Notes: a model not told the origin generated them from the letters alone. 38,179 nucleotides of DNA from Streptosporangiaceae bacterium (GCA_025964715.1 JAOPYH010000170.1:1-38179); one strand, 5' to 3'. Shown: positions 24,604 through 32,764, counted from the stretch's first letter. Program-made: numbers and translations.

Positions 24604-25966
24604 GCGGACCGAGACCGCCTACGCCGGCCCGGCATCGAGGTCGGCCGAGGTGACCACCGACACTCGCGCGTTCGACGTGGTGGTGGTCGGCGCCGGCCCC
24701 GCCGGCTCCGCCGCGGCCCTCGAGGCCGCCAGGGCCGGATACAGCGTGGCACTGGTGGAACGCGGCCCATTCCCCGGCTCCAAGAACGTTTACGGCGGGG
24801 TCGTCTACGGCCGAATCCTGGACGAGCTGATCCCGCGGTGGTGGGAGCAGATCCCGGTCCAGCGCTGGGTCACCCGGCGCGCCACGATGATCATGACGCC
24901 GACCCAGGCACTGACCCTGGACCTGCGAGCGCAGGACTGGGGCCGGCCGCCGTACAACGGTGCGACCGTACACCGCGCGGACCTTGACACGTGGCTGGCG
25001 GATCTGGCCGTTGCCGCCGGGGCGGTCCTCGTGCCCTCCACGGTGGCCACCGGTCTGCTGCGCGGTCCGGAGGGCGCGGTCGCCGGCGTCCGCACGGATC
25101 GGCCGGACGGCGACCTGACCGCCTCGGTGGTGATCGCCTGCGACGGCGTGAACTCCTTCCTGGCCAAGGAGGCCGGCATGTACCCGGCCGAGCAGGTCGC
25201 GGAGCACACCACGCTCGGCGTGAAAGAGACCATCGCGCTGCCACGCGAGGTGATCGAAGAGCGGTTCGGGCTGAGTGGCAAGGACGGCGCGGACATCGAG
25301 ATCCTCGGATGCACCCGCGGCATTCCGGGCGGCGGGTTCCTCTACACCAACCTGGAGTCGGTGAGCCTGGGCGTCGTCCTCGGGCTCACTGGTCTCGCCG
25401 CGTCGAAGGTTCGCCCCGAAGAGCTCATCGCGGACCTGAAACAGCACCCGGCGATCGCACCATTGGTGCGCGGCGGCACGTTGCAGGAGTATTCCGCGCA
25501 CCTCATTCCCGAGGGCGGCTACCGCAGCATGCCCGACCTCGCGGGTGACGGGATCCTCGTGGCCGGTGACGCCGCCGCGATGTGCCTGGCGGCCGGGATC
25601 TGGCTGGAGGGCGTGAACTTTGCGCTCGGTGCCGGCATGTACGCCGGCCGCGCCGCCGCGGCCGCACTGAAATCCGGGGACACCTCCAAGTCCGGGCTCT
25701 CCGGTTACCGGACGATGCTTCAGGAGTCATTCGTGCTCGCCGACCACCGCAAGCTCCGCAGGGTCCCCGACCTGGTGCTGTCCCACCGCACCCAGAACAG
25801 CTACCCGGGCCTGATCTGCGATCTCGTACAAGGACTGTTCACCGTGGAGAATCCGGCTCCCAAGCCAGGTCTGCGCAGGCTCCTGCGCCGCAGTGCGAGA
25901 GCACACGACGTCCGGATGCGTGATCTTGTCCGGGACGGGCTCGTGGGCCTGAGGTCGTTCGGATGA
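24596..25966 (+). CDS. FixC-like FAD-dependent ETF:quinone oxidoreductase subunit
   Basis: 456 residues from a GTG. GxGxxG FAD motif at 32-37 (VVVVGAGPAGSAAALEA), then GSKNVYGGVVYGRILDELIP, RGIPGGGFLYTN, and the second FAD contact GILVAGDAAAMCLA followed by EGVNFALGAGMYAGRAAA. These are the features of FixC/ETF-QO, which accepts electrons from ETF and reduces quinone at the membrane face. The C-terminal 4Fe-4S domain of one-chain ETF-QO is absent and is supplied by the separate FixX-like protein next to it (ATGA overlap). Confidence 0.94.
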   Translation: MDERTETAYAGPASRSAEVTTDTRAFDVVVVGAGPAGSAAALEAARAGYSVALVERGPFPGSKNVYGGVVYGRILDELIPRWWEQIPVQRWVTRRATMIMTPTQALTLDLRAQDWGRPPYNGATVHRADLDTWLADLAVAAGAVLVPSTVATGLLRGPEGAVAGVRTDRPDGDLTASVVIACDGVNSFLAKEAGMYPAEQVAEHTTLGVKETIALPREVIEERFGLSGKDGADIEILGCTRGIPGGGFLYTNLESVSLGVVLGLTGLAASKVRPEELIADLKQHPAIAPLVRGGTLQEYSAHLIPEGGYRSMPDLAGDGILVAGDAAAMCLAAGIWLEGVNFALGAGMYAGRAAAAALKSGDTSKSGLSGYRTMLQESFVLADHRKLRRVPDLVLSHRTQNSYPGLICDLVQGLFTVENPAPKPGLRRLLRRSARAHDVRMRDLVRDGLVGLRSFG

Positions 25967-26292
25967 CGGCCCAGGAGCCTGTCGCCGGCACGGGCGTAGA
26001 ACCCCGCTACCGCGACATCGCCTTCGAGGACCGCATGGCGACAGTCGATTTCCGGGTGTCGTCGCGGCCGCACATCACGGTCGACTCCGACGTTTGCCGG
26101 TCCTGCACCACCAAGGCCTGCGTCCACGCCTGCCCGGCCGATCTCTTCGTGCCGACGGCCGAGGGCGGGATCCTGTTCAACTACGAGCACTGCTTCGAAT
26201 GCGGCACCTGCTACCAGGTCTGCGACGGCGAAGGCGCGATCAGCTGGACCTACCCCGACGGCGGGCAGGGCGTCGTCTTCCGGAAGGGATGA
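25963..26292 (+). CDS. FixX-like ferredoxin partner of FixC
   Basis: 109 residues. Eight cysteines form two cluster motifs: Cys45, 48, 53, 57 (CRSCTTKACVHACP) and Cys77, 80, 83, 87 (CFECGTCYQVC). The end, ISWTYPDGGQGVVFRKG, is the usual FixX tail. FixX supplies the Fe-S relay for FixC, corresponding to the C-terminal domain of mitochondrial ETF-QO. Gene overlaps FixC by four bases; its stop falls within ATGATG, close to the start of the ETF beta gene. Confidence 0.95.
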   Translation: MTAQEPVAGTGVEPRYRDIAFEDRMATVDFRVSSRPHITVDSDVCRSCTTKACVHACPADLFVPTAEGGILFNYEHCFECGTCYQVCDGEGAISWTYPDGGQGVVFRKG

Positions 26293-26297
26293 TGACG

Positions 26298-27167
26298 ATG
26301 CTGGTGGTCGCGGCGCTGCGCTGGGTCGACACCCGTCCGCGGGTCGATTCACTGACCGGGCAGGTGCACACCGATACACGCGCCGGCGGGGCGAGCGAGG
26401 CCGACCTGTGCGCACTGGAGCACGCACTCCGCCTGGCCGGGAAGCTCGGCGGCCGGTGCGTGGCCGTGACGGCCGGGCCGGCCGCCGCCGAGGAGATGCT
26501 GCGGCAGGCCCTGGCCGCGGGCGCGGACGAGGTGCTGCGCATCGGCAGCCCGTCAGCGACCGATCCGGCGCTGGAGGACGGCGCCGAGACCGCCCGGGTC
26601 CTGAGTGCCGGGCTGACGGCGCGATACGGGCAGGTGGACCTCGTGGTGTGTGGTGATCATTCGATCGATCGTGGAACCGGAAGCACGCCCGCCCACCTGG
26701 CCGAGCGGCTCGGTGCCGCGCAGGCCCTCGGGCTCCTGGACCTGGACACCGACGTGGGCGGCATCGGCCTGCGGGCTCTGCGGCGGCTCGACGGAGGCCG
26801 CCGCGAGAGCCTCGCGGTGCCATTGCCGGCCGTGTGTTCGGTCGAGCCGACCGCGGTGCGCCTGAGACGGGCCGCCCTACCCGCGATGCTCGCCGCCAGG
26901 GGCGCCGAGATCCCGCACATCGCAGTGGATGCGGGGGCCGGGGGCACGGTGGGGGTGAAGGCCGTCCGGCCCTACCGGCCACGGGCCCGGGTGCTGCCGG
27001 CTCCCGACGGTGCCGACGCGCGACTGCGGATGCTCGAGTTGACCGGGGCCCTGGCGGAACGCCCTCCGCCCCGGGTCGTCGTACCGTCCACCCCGGCGCA
27101 GGCGGCCGAGGAGCTGCTCGGATACCTGCGCGAGCACGGTTACCTGTCGGAGGAGAGCGATGACTGA
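26298..27167 (+). CDS. Electron transfer flavoprotein beta subunit (FixA/EtfB-like)
   Basis: 289 residues. MLVVAALRWVDTRPRVD opens like ETF beta, CALEHALRLAGKLGGRCVAV and AAGADEVLRIG build the nucleotide domain, and VVCGDHSIDRGTGSTPAHLAERLG is the typical AMP/FAD-site helix region. Three in-frame ATGs lie at 26289, 26292 and 26298; I choose the last, nine bases after GGAAGGG, although the first overlaps the FixX stop. Partner of the alpha subunit at 23644. The C-terminus overlaps the SDR start by eight bases. Sequence alone does not tell whether this ETF is a simple carrier or a bifurcating one. Confidence 0.9.
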   Translation: MLVVAALRWVDTRPRVDSLTGQVHTDTRAGGASEADLCALEHALRLAGKLGGRCVAVTAGPAAAEEMLRQALAAGADEVLRIGSPSATDPALEDGAETARVLSAGLTARYGQVDLVVCGDHSIDRGTGSTPAHLAERLGAAQALGLLDLDTDVGGIGLRALRRLDGGRRESLAVPLPAVCSVEPTAVRLRRAALPAMLAARGAEIPHIAVDAGAGGTVGVKAVRPYRPRARVLPAPDGADARLRMLELTGALAERPPPRVVVPSTPAQAAEELLGYLREHGYLSEESDD

Positions 27168-27945
27168 GCGAGTGGCGATCGTGACCGGAGCCGCACGCGG
27201 CATCGGTGCGGCGGTGGTGAGCCGGCTGGCCGAGGAGGGCTGGCGGGTCGTGGCCGTGGACCTGTGCGCGGACCTGCCCGGCGTCGGCTACCCGCTCGGT
27301 ACCAAGGAGGAGCTGAACGCTCTCACCGCGCGTTGGCCCGGCTCGGTACGGGGCGTTGTCGCGGACGTACGCGACCCCGACGCGCTGAAGGAGGCCGTCG
27401 ACCTGGCGGAGCGCGAGTTCGGCGGCCTCGACGCCGCGGTGGCGGCCGCGGCCGTGATGGCGGGCGGCCGGCCCCTGTGGGAGACCACCGACAGTGAATG
27501 GGACGCCCTGTTCGACAACGGGGTCCGCGGCGGGTTCAACCTGGCACGAGCCTGCGTGCCCGCCTTGTTGCGACGCCCCGAGCCACGCTCAGGCCGGTTC
27601 GTTGCGCTCGCCTCCGCGGCCGGTCATCGCGGGCTGTGGCATCTGGCCGGATACAACGCCGCCAAGCACGCCGTCGTCGGACTGATCCGCGGGCTCGCCA
27701 CCGACCTGCGCGGCACGGGCGTGACGGCCACCGCCGTGTCGCCCGGCTCCACTCGTACCGCCATGCTCGACGCGAGCGCCGCCCTCTACGATCTCGCGGA
27801 CGTGGAGGAATTCGCCGGACACCAGCTGGTCGAACGGCTGCTGGAGCCAGAGGAGGTGGCCGCCGCCGTCTGCTGGTTGTGCGGCGAGAGTTCCTCCGCC
27901 ATCACCGGCACCGTGGTCCACGCCGACGGTGGATTCACCGCATGA
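27160..27945 (+). CDS. Mycofactocin-coupled SDR family oxidoreductase
   Basis: 261 residues. TGAARGIGAAVVSRLA binds NAD, Ser in ALASAAGH and YNAAKHA form the active site. Between the second strand and helix is an insertion, VDLCADLPGVGYPLGTKEEL, a mark of the mycofactocin-coupled SDR group, whose members are thought to hold NAD buried and to regenerate it with mycofactocin rather than by exchange. It lies inside the mft operon, with overlaps of eight bases (ETF beta) and four (mftF), so cofactor and client are co-produced. Substrate unknown, presumably an alcohol or ketone. Confidence 0.93.
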   Translation: MTERVAIVTGAARGIGAAVVSRLAEEGWRVVAVDLCADLPGVGYPLGTKEELNALTARWPGSVRGVVADVRDPDALKEAVDLAEREFGGLDAAVAAAAVMAGGRPLWETTDSEWDALFDNGVRGGFNLARACVPALLRRPEPRSGRFVALASAAGHRGLWHLAGYNAAKHAVVGLIRGLATDLRGTGVTATAVSPGSTRTAMLDASAALYDLADVEEFAGHQLVERLLEPEEVAAAVCWLCGESSSAITGTVVHADGGFTA

Positions 27946-29336
27946 CCGTGCTCCGCCTGCGTGCCGAGGCGGGAACGCGCCGCCGGGCGGACGGGCGTGT
28001 GCTGCTCGGCGGCTCACCATTCAAGGTGATCCGCCTGTCGGAGACGGGAGCACGTCTCGTCAGCGGCTGGTTCGACGGCGAGCGCGTCGCCGACAAGCCC
28101 TCGCACCGCAGGCTCGCCGCGCGATTGGTCCGCGCCGGCATCGCACACCCGGCGTACGAGACCGCCGCCCTTTCGGCCCAGGACGTCACGGCAGTGGTGC
28201 CGGTACGCGACCACGCAGAGGCTCTGCCCCCCCTGCTCTCCGCCCTGAAAGAGCTAGCCGCGGTGATCGTGGTGGATGACGGATCCCGGGTGCCGGTCCC
28301 CGCCGCGACCCTGTGGCATGACTGCCCCAGGGGGCCGGCGGCCGCGCGCAACAGTGGCTGGAGGCTCGCCACGACCGAACTCGTGGCGTTCGTGGATGCG
28401 GATGTGGCTCCCGAGCCGGGGTGGCTGCGGCCGTTGCTGGTCCACTTCGAGGACCCCGACGTCGCCGCCGTGGCACCGCGCGTGCGCAGCACGCCCGGGC
28501 CCTCAGCCCTGGCGCGCTATGAGCAGTCGCGTTCCTCACTGGACCTGGGCGGTACGGCCGCACCGGTGCGGCCGGGAAGCCGGGTCAGCTATGTGCCGTC
28601 CGCGGCGCTGGTCGTCCGCACCTCGGCCCTGCGCGACCACGGCGGATTCGACGAGCGGCTGCGGTTCGGTGAGGACGTCGACCTGGTGTGGCGCTTGAAC
28701 GCGAGCGGCCGGCAGGTGCGCTACGAGCCGGCATCCGTGGTCCACCATGCGCCCCGTACACGGTGGAGCGCGTGGGCGCGGCAGCGCTTCGAGTACGGCA
28801 CCTCGGCCGCCCCGCTCGCGTTGCGGCACGGTAAGGCGGTCGCCCCGCTCAAGGTGTCGATCTGGAGCGCGGTGTCCTGGGCCGCAGTGGCGTGGGGGCG
28901 ACCGCTGGTGGGAGCCGGTGTCGCCGTCACGACCGCTGGCCTGTTGCCCCGCAAGCTCGGCAGGGTGGGTGTACCGGCTACCGAGTCGCTGCGGCTGGCG
29001 CTGTTCGGTCACCTGGGGGCCGGCCGGCTGTTCGCCGATGCCGTCACCCGTCCGTGGGCACCGGTCTCGATAGCGGTGCTCGCTTCGACCCGCCGCGGGC
29101 GCCTGTTGCTCGCCGCCGCCTTCGGACGACACGTATGGGACTGGTATCGGGAGCGACCTCCGGTCCGCCTGCCACAGTGGGTCGCCGCGCGGATTGTGGA
29201 CGACGCGGCCTACGGCGCGGGTGTGTGGTGGGGAGTGATCCGACACCGCACCGCCACGCCCTTGATGCCCGACCTGGGGAACTGGCCGGGCCGCGACGGG
29301 GTGAGCACCGCCGGGGCGGGGGAGCGGCCGGCGTGA
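27942..29336 (+). CDS. mftF: Mycofactocin glycosyltransferase MftF
   Basis: 464 residues from an ATG in ATGA overlapping the SDR stop. A GT2-type catalytic domain: TAVVPVRDHAEALPPLLSAL, AVIVVDDGS, FVDADVAP (the DxD-type metal site) and FDERLRFGEDVDLVWRL. The C-terminal third is hydrophobic, with likely membrane segments around 305-330 and 375-390. MftF adds beta-1,4-glucose units to the mycofactocin precursor to give the oligoglycosylated forms. A preceding 80-residue region (LLGGSPFKVIRLSETGARLV) is as I know it from MftF. Confidence 0.95.
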   Translation: MTVLRLRAEAGTRRRADGRVLLGGSPFKVIRLSETGARLVSGWFDGERVADKPSHRRLAARLVRAGIAHPAYETAALSAQDVTAVVPVRDHAEALPPLLSALKELAAVIVVDDGSRVPVPAATLWHDCPRGPAAARNSGWRLATTELVAFVDADVAPEPGWLRPLLVHFEDPDVAAVAPRVRSTPGPSALARYEQSRSSLDLGGTAAPVRPGSRVSYVPSAALVVRTSALRDHGGFDERLRFGEDVDLVWRLNASGRQVRYEPASVVHHAPRTRWSAWARQRFEYGTSAAPLALRHGKAVAPLKVSIWSAVSWAAVAWGRPLVGAGVAVTTAGLLPRKLGRVGVPATESLRLALFGHLGAGRLFADAVTRPWAPVSIAVLASTRRGRLLLAAAFGRHVWDWYRERPPVRLPQWVAARIVDDAAYGAGVWWGVIRHRTATPLMPDLGNWPGRDGVSTAGAGERPA

Positions 29337-30043
29337 ACGCGGACGGGCCTCGCCGGCTGGCCGCGCTCACGTGGCAGGAGGTCGCCGAATGCGCTGGCGG
29401 GAGCGTGCTCGTCGTTCCCCTCGGCTCGACCGAACAACACGGTCCCCACCTGCCGTTCACCGTGGACACCGACATCGCGGTCGCGCTGTGCGAACGTCTC
29501 GGGCAGGCCCGCGCGGGCGTGGTCCTGGCACCGGAGATCCCCTATGGATCGAGTGGCGAGCACGCGGGATTCTCCGGAACGCTGTCGATCGGGCAGGAGG
29601 CGCTGGAGCGATTGCTGATCGAGCTGGTCCGCTCGGCCGACGCCTTCGCCGGCGTGTTGCTCGTCTCCGCTCATGGCGGCAACGCCCAGCCGCTGCGCCG
29701 CGCCATCACGCGGTTGCGGAAGGAAGGTCGTGTGGTGCATGCGTGGTCGCCCTCGGGGTCCGTGGACGACAGCCACGCCGGCCGGCTCGAGACCTCCGTG
29801 ATGCTCACGTTGCGCCCGGACGCCGTCAGGGCCGAGCGCGCCCGGCCTGGCAACACCCGCCCGCTGGCTGAGATCATGCCCACGCTGTTGAGATCGGGGG
29901 TGCGAGCCGTCAGTCCGAGCGGGATCCTCGGCGACCCCACCGGTGCGTCCGCGGACGAAGGGCGGCGCATTCTCGCCCGATGGACGAACGACCTGCTGGC
30001 CGCCTTCGACGCCTGGTCTCCGGTGGGAGACCGCGATCAGTGA
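29333..30043 (+). CDS. mftE: Mycofactocin precursor peptidase MftE (creatininase family)
   Basis: 236 residues from a GTG overlapping the mftF stop. Metal ligands are in PLGSTEQHGPHLPFTVDTD, SAHGGNAQP and the later HAGRLETSVML, as in creatininase-fold amidohydrolases. In the pathway it removes the leader peptide, releasing the crosslinked Val-Tyr unit that is then deaminated. Followed after 21 bases by the carboxyltransferase gene. Confidence 0.96.
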   Translation: MNADGPRRLAALTWQEVAECAGGSVLVVPLGSTEQHGPHLPFTVDTDIAVALCERLGQARAGVVLAPEIPYGSSGEHAGFSGTLSIGQEALERLLIELVRSADAFAGVLLVSAHGGNAQPLRRAITRLRKEGRVVHAWSPSGSVDDSHAGRLETSVMLTLRPDAVRAERARPGNTRPLAEIMPTLLRSGVRAVSPSGILGDPTGASADEGRRILARWTNDLLAAFDAWSPVGDRDQ

Positions 30044-30064
30044 AACCCGGTGAAGGGGAAGCGC

Positions 30065-31630
30065 ATGAGCGATCGAGGCGAGGACTGGATGCCCGAGATC
30101 GAGGAGATCCGCCGTCGCCATGAGCGGGCCCGGGCCATGGGCGGTGTGGACAAGGTGGAGCGCCAGCACGCCTCCGGCCGGTATACCGTCCGCGAGCGCA
30201 TCGACCGGCTCACCGACCCCGGAAGCTTCGCCGAGATCGGGGCCCTGACCGGATTCGGGGACTATGACGGCGACGGCCGTTTGACCTCGGTCCTGCCGGC
30301 CAACTTCGTCACGGGCACGGCCCGTCTCGACGGCCGGCCCGTGATGCTCGGCGCCGACGACTTCACGGTCCGAGGTGGCTCCGGCGACGCGGCCATCCAT
30401 GCCAAGCAGATCCACTCGGAGCACTACGCGGGCGAGATGCGGCTGCCGGTCGTGCGCCTGCTGGACGGCGCGAGCGGCGGCGGCAGCGTCAAGATGGCGC
30501 AGGAGGCGGGATACACCTATCTGCCGGTGAACCCGGCCTGGGACGCCGTGGTCGACAACCTGTCCCTCGTACCGGTGGTGGCGGCGTGCCTCGGCCCGAC
30601 AGTCGGGCTCGGCGCGGCACGCCTGGTCATGTCGCACCTGGCCGTCATGGTGAGGAACATCGGCCAGCTGTTCACGGCCGGCCCGCCGGTCGTTCACGGC
30701 GGCACCGGCGAGGACCTTACAAAGGAAGAGCTCGGCGGTGCCGCGGTGCACAGCCGTAACGGCACCATCGAGCGGTTCGTGGACACCGAGGACGAGGCAT
30801 TCGAGCTCATCCGCGGCTTCCTCTCCTACCTGCCGGGCAGCGTGTACGAACTGCCGCCCGTCCGGCCCTGCGACGATCCCGCGCAACGCCGCGAAGAGGC
30901 CCTGTCCGCGGCTGTGCCACGCAGCACCCGCAGGCCCTACCGGATCAAGCCCATCATGGAGGCCATCTTCGACCGGGATTCGGTGTTCACCTACGCCGAG
31001 TACGGCGGCGGAACCGTCACCGCGCTCGCCCGGCTGGACGGCCATCCGGTCGGCGTCCTTGCCACCGACCCGTACAAGGGCTCCACCATGACAGTCGAGG
31101 GAGCCCAGGCGATCACGCGCCTGACCGACCTGTGCGAGACGTTCCACCTCCCGATCATCAGCCTTACGGACCAGGGCGGTATGACGATCGGCCGGGTCGC
31201 GGAGGAGCGCGGCACGATCCGGTACGGCGCCCGCGCTATCGCCGCCGTATACCAGGCCAGGGTTCCGCAGGCGGAGCTCATCGTGCGGCGGGTGTACGGC
31301 GTCGGTGGCGCGGGCCTGGTCAACCGGCACCGGGCGGGCCGGAGCTGGGCCTGGCCGTCGGGCGACTGGGGATCGTTGCCCGCGCGGGGCGGTATCGAGG
31401 CGGCGTTCCGCGCGCAGCTCCAGAAGGCCGACGATCCGGAGGCGGAGATCGAACGGATCCGCCAGGAGCTGGCGGCGATCGGCTCGCCGTTCCGCACGGC
31501 CGAGCGGTTCGGGGTCCAGGACCTGATCGACCCCCGCGACAGCAGGCCCCTGCTGTGCGACTGGGTACGGGATGCGTACCGGGTTCTCCCCGAACTGACC
31601 GGACGTCCATCGTTCGGCACCCGTCCCTGA
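30065..31630 (+). CDS. Acyl-CoA carboxylase carboxyltransferase (beta) subunit
   Basis: 521 residues, two crotonase-like halves as in propionyl/acetyl-CoA carboxylase beta. The N-half has ASGRYTVRERIDRLTDPGSF, LGADDFTVRGGS and VHGGTGEDLTKEELGGAAVH; the C-half has YGGGTVTALARLDGHPVGVL, SLTDQGGMTIG and a modified VPQAELIVRRVYGVGGAGLV. The biotin-carboxylase/BCCP alpha subunit is not in the window. The ATG at 30065 follows GAAGGGGAAG; a GTG at 30050 is also in frame. As last gene of the mft operon its role with mycofactocin is unclear; it may serve the catabolic pathway (propionyl-CoA or a branched acyl-CoA). The region after the VYG motif departs from canonical AWPTAEI wording (WAWPSGDWGSLP). 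Confidence 0.92.
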   Translation: MSDRGEDWMPEIEEIRRRHERARAMGGVDKVERQHASGRYTVRERIDRLTDPGSFAEIGALTGFGDYDGDGRLTSVLPANFVTGTARLDGRPVMLGADDFTVRGGSGDAAIHAKQIHSEHYAGEMRLPVVRLLDGASGGGSVKMAQEAGYTYLPVNPAWDAVVDNLSLVPVVAACLGPTVGLGAARLVMSHLAVMVRNIGQLFTAGPPVVHGGTGEDLTKEELGGAAVHSRNGTIERFVDTEDEAFELIRGFLSYLPGSVYELPPVRPCDDPAQRREEALSAAVPRSTRRPYRIKPIMEAIFDRDSVFTYAEYGGGTVTALARLDGHPVGVLATDPYKGSTMTVEGAQAITRLTDLCETFHLPIISLTDQGGMTIGRVAEERGTIRYGARAIAAVYQARVPQAELIVRRVYGVGGAGLVNRHRAGRSWAWPSGDWGSLPARGGIEAAFRAQLQKADDPEAEIERIRQELAAIGSPFRTAERFGVQDLIDPRDSRPLLCDWVRDAYRVLPELTGRPSFGTRP

Positions 31631-31667
31631 GGGAGGCGTCCATGGAGGCTGCTCTCACGGCTGCGCG

Positions 31668-31802
31668 ATGGAAGGCGAGATCGTCACCGAACGGCTCGCC
31701 CACTTGGCGGCCCTCGACGGTCACCGTCCGTTCTGCGACTACGGCGAGGACGGAGAAGTACAACTGCGCGCCAAGATCCTTACTGAACTCGGCCGCACCT
31801 GA
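31668..31802 (+). CDS. Possible 44-residue ORF or gene remnant
   Basis: Encodes MEGEIVTERLAHLAALDG, then HRPFCDYGEDGEVQLRAKIL and TELGRT. The composition is protein-like (helix, then FCDYGEDGE and a helix), better than the alternative frame from the ATG at 31642, which has the better ribosome site. It is not a family I recognise. The frame is open upstream into the end of the carboxyltransferase gene in another phase, so it could be a decayed C-terminus of a longer gene. Confidence 0.35.
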   Translation: MEGEIVTERLAHLAALDGHRPFCDYGEDGEVQLRAKILTELGRT

Positions 31803-31847
31803 CTCATCGCCCGCATCCTGCCAAGCGGCCGGCCAGAGCAGAAACGG

Positions 31848-32234
31848 TCAGTGGACCACGACGACCCAAGCGGCCGCTCCGCCTGCAAGGCGAGCGAATC
31901 CCGCATTGCCAGTCCCTTCGTCACGAGCTATGACGAATATGGCTCCGTTGGCGTCCTGGGCGTCGCCCCAAACGAGGCCAAACTGGGCTTCGAAATGGAG
32001 CACTCCGTTGTTCCCGGCCTGCCAGGTTGTCACAATAGGTGCCTCGTCATGGCCGGGGATGCCGAACAGAGAGAGGACGACGTCTCCGTGTGCTGTAAAG
32101 CTCGTTCCCTGGACGATGATGTCGGCTGCCGTCTGCCACCTACGGGTGCGAATGCTGATCGACGGGCTAGGACCAGAGTCTGTGCCACCGGCGAATCGGT
32201 GCGTAGGCTGGCCGGTCGGAGTTTCCTGGGGCAT
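31848..32234 (-). CDS. Unknown 128-residue protein, likely beta-sandwich
   Basis: Start ATG at 32234 follows AAAGAGGTG. After a short polar N-terminus (MPQETPTGQPTHRFAGG) the protein is a run of strands: SISIRTRRWQTAADIIVQGT, then SFTAHGDVVLSLFG, which resembles the GxxFTPGGxVxL start of Ig-like/IPT folds, and GAIFVIARDEGTGNAGFARL; it ends in a hydrophobic AAWVVVVH. No signal peptide or catalytic motif. The GC content is visibly lower than that of the neighbours, as is that of the gene upstream, suggesting joint acquisition. Longer upstream frames overlap the next gene and look non-coding. Confidence 0.65.
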   Translation of the reverse strand: MPQETPTGQPTHRFAGGTDSGPSPSISIRTRRWQTAADIIVQGTSFTAHGDVVLSLFGIPGHDEAPIVTTWQAGNNGVLHFEAQFGLVWGDAQDANGAIFVIARDEGTGNAGFARLAGGAAAWVVVVH

Positions 32235-32271
32235 TGCTGGACACCTCTTTCCCTTCAAGCTCCCGTACCAT

Positions 32272-32688
32272 TTAGCAGTGGTGGTACATCCTCGCGTTGA
32301 CGATGTGCGGATAAAGATATGACGGGTAATACAGCGGGTAGGCGTTGAATGCGTAATTGTGATCTGGCATATCCATCTGCGGGCCATTGAACTGAGGAAT
32401 TCGGTAGAGCTCAACTCCGTTTCGGTCGAGGAGTGCCATTCCGCGCACGATCCATACGTCTCCGGAGCTGTCGGTGGCCACGTAGCCTTGAAGTGCTGCT
32501 TGGCCATCCGAATACAGCCACAGAATAGACCAATGGAAGGTGCAGTCTCCATCGTCGATTCGCCCAAACCGAATAGTGACGGATTCGGCGTCGTAGCGCG
32601 CCGCCGCTCGTGGGTCGCTGGCCTCGGGGAGGCCTAGCGTCGAACATTCCTCGTTCTTTGGTGAGTTGGCCTCTTCAGTGCTGGACAT
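32272..32688 (-). CDS. Unknown 138-residue protein with Tyr-rich tail
   Basis: Start ATG at 32688 follows GAGGTG. The middle, TIRFGRIDDGDCTFHWSILW through LYSDGQAALQGYVATDSSGD and VWIVRGMALLDRNGVELYRI, is a beta-strand pattern reminiscent (from memory) of the small actinobacterial DUF6294-type proteins. The C-terminus is unusual: NAYPLYYPSYLYPHI with seven tyrosines within about 25 residues, ending MYHHC. The coding DNA is close to half AT, far below the surrounding GC. It is followed 37 bases later by the other unknown gene on the same strand, so they may be co-transcribed. No function can be assigned. Confidence 0.7.
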   Translation of the reverse strand: MSSTEEANSPKNEECSTLGLPEASDPRAAARYDAESVTIRFGRIDDGDCTFHWSILWLYSDGQAALQGYVATDSSGDVWIVRGMALLDRNGVELYRIPQFNGPQMDMPDHNYAFNAYPLYYPSYLYPHIVNARMYHHC

Positions 32689-32693
32689 CGTGC

Positions 32694-32741
32694 TTCACCT
32701 CACGGACTGTGAAACGACGTATTCCTGGGTTCACCTCACGG
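32694..32741. repeat. Direct repeat TTCACCTCACGG, two copies
   Basis: Identical 12-base copies at 32694-32705 and 32730-32741, 36 bases apart. Read on the minus strand each contains GAGGTGAA; the copy nearest the gene supplies the ribosome site of the leftward unknown protein. The second may be a duplicated leader or a regulator site. Confidence 0.6.
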
Positions 32742-32764
32742 TCCCTGAATTAATGGCCGGCCGC

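Noticed and set aside
31642-32322. Rightward frame starting ATGGAGGCTGCTC after GGGAGG
   Set aside because: Despite a good ribosome site the product is Ser/Thr/Arg-rich with no protein-like pattern, and it runs antisense through the unknown leftward gene.
32235-32567. Longer N-terminus for the unknown 128-residue protein
   Set aside because: It overlaps the neighbouring gene, reads as Thr/Ser/Arg/Cys-rich antisense-like sequence, and a good ribosome site supports the ATG at 32234.
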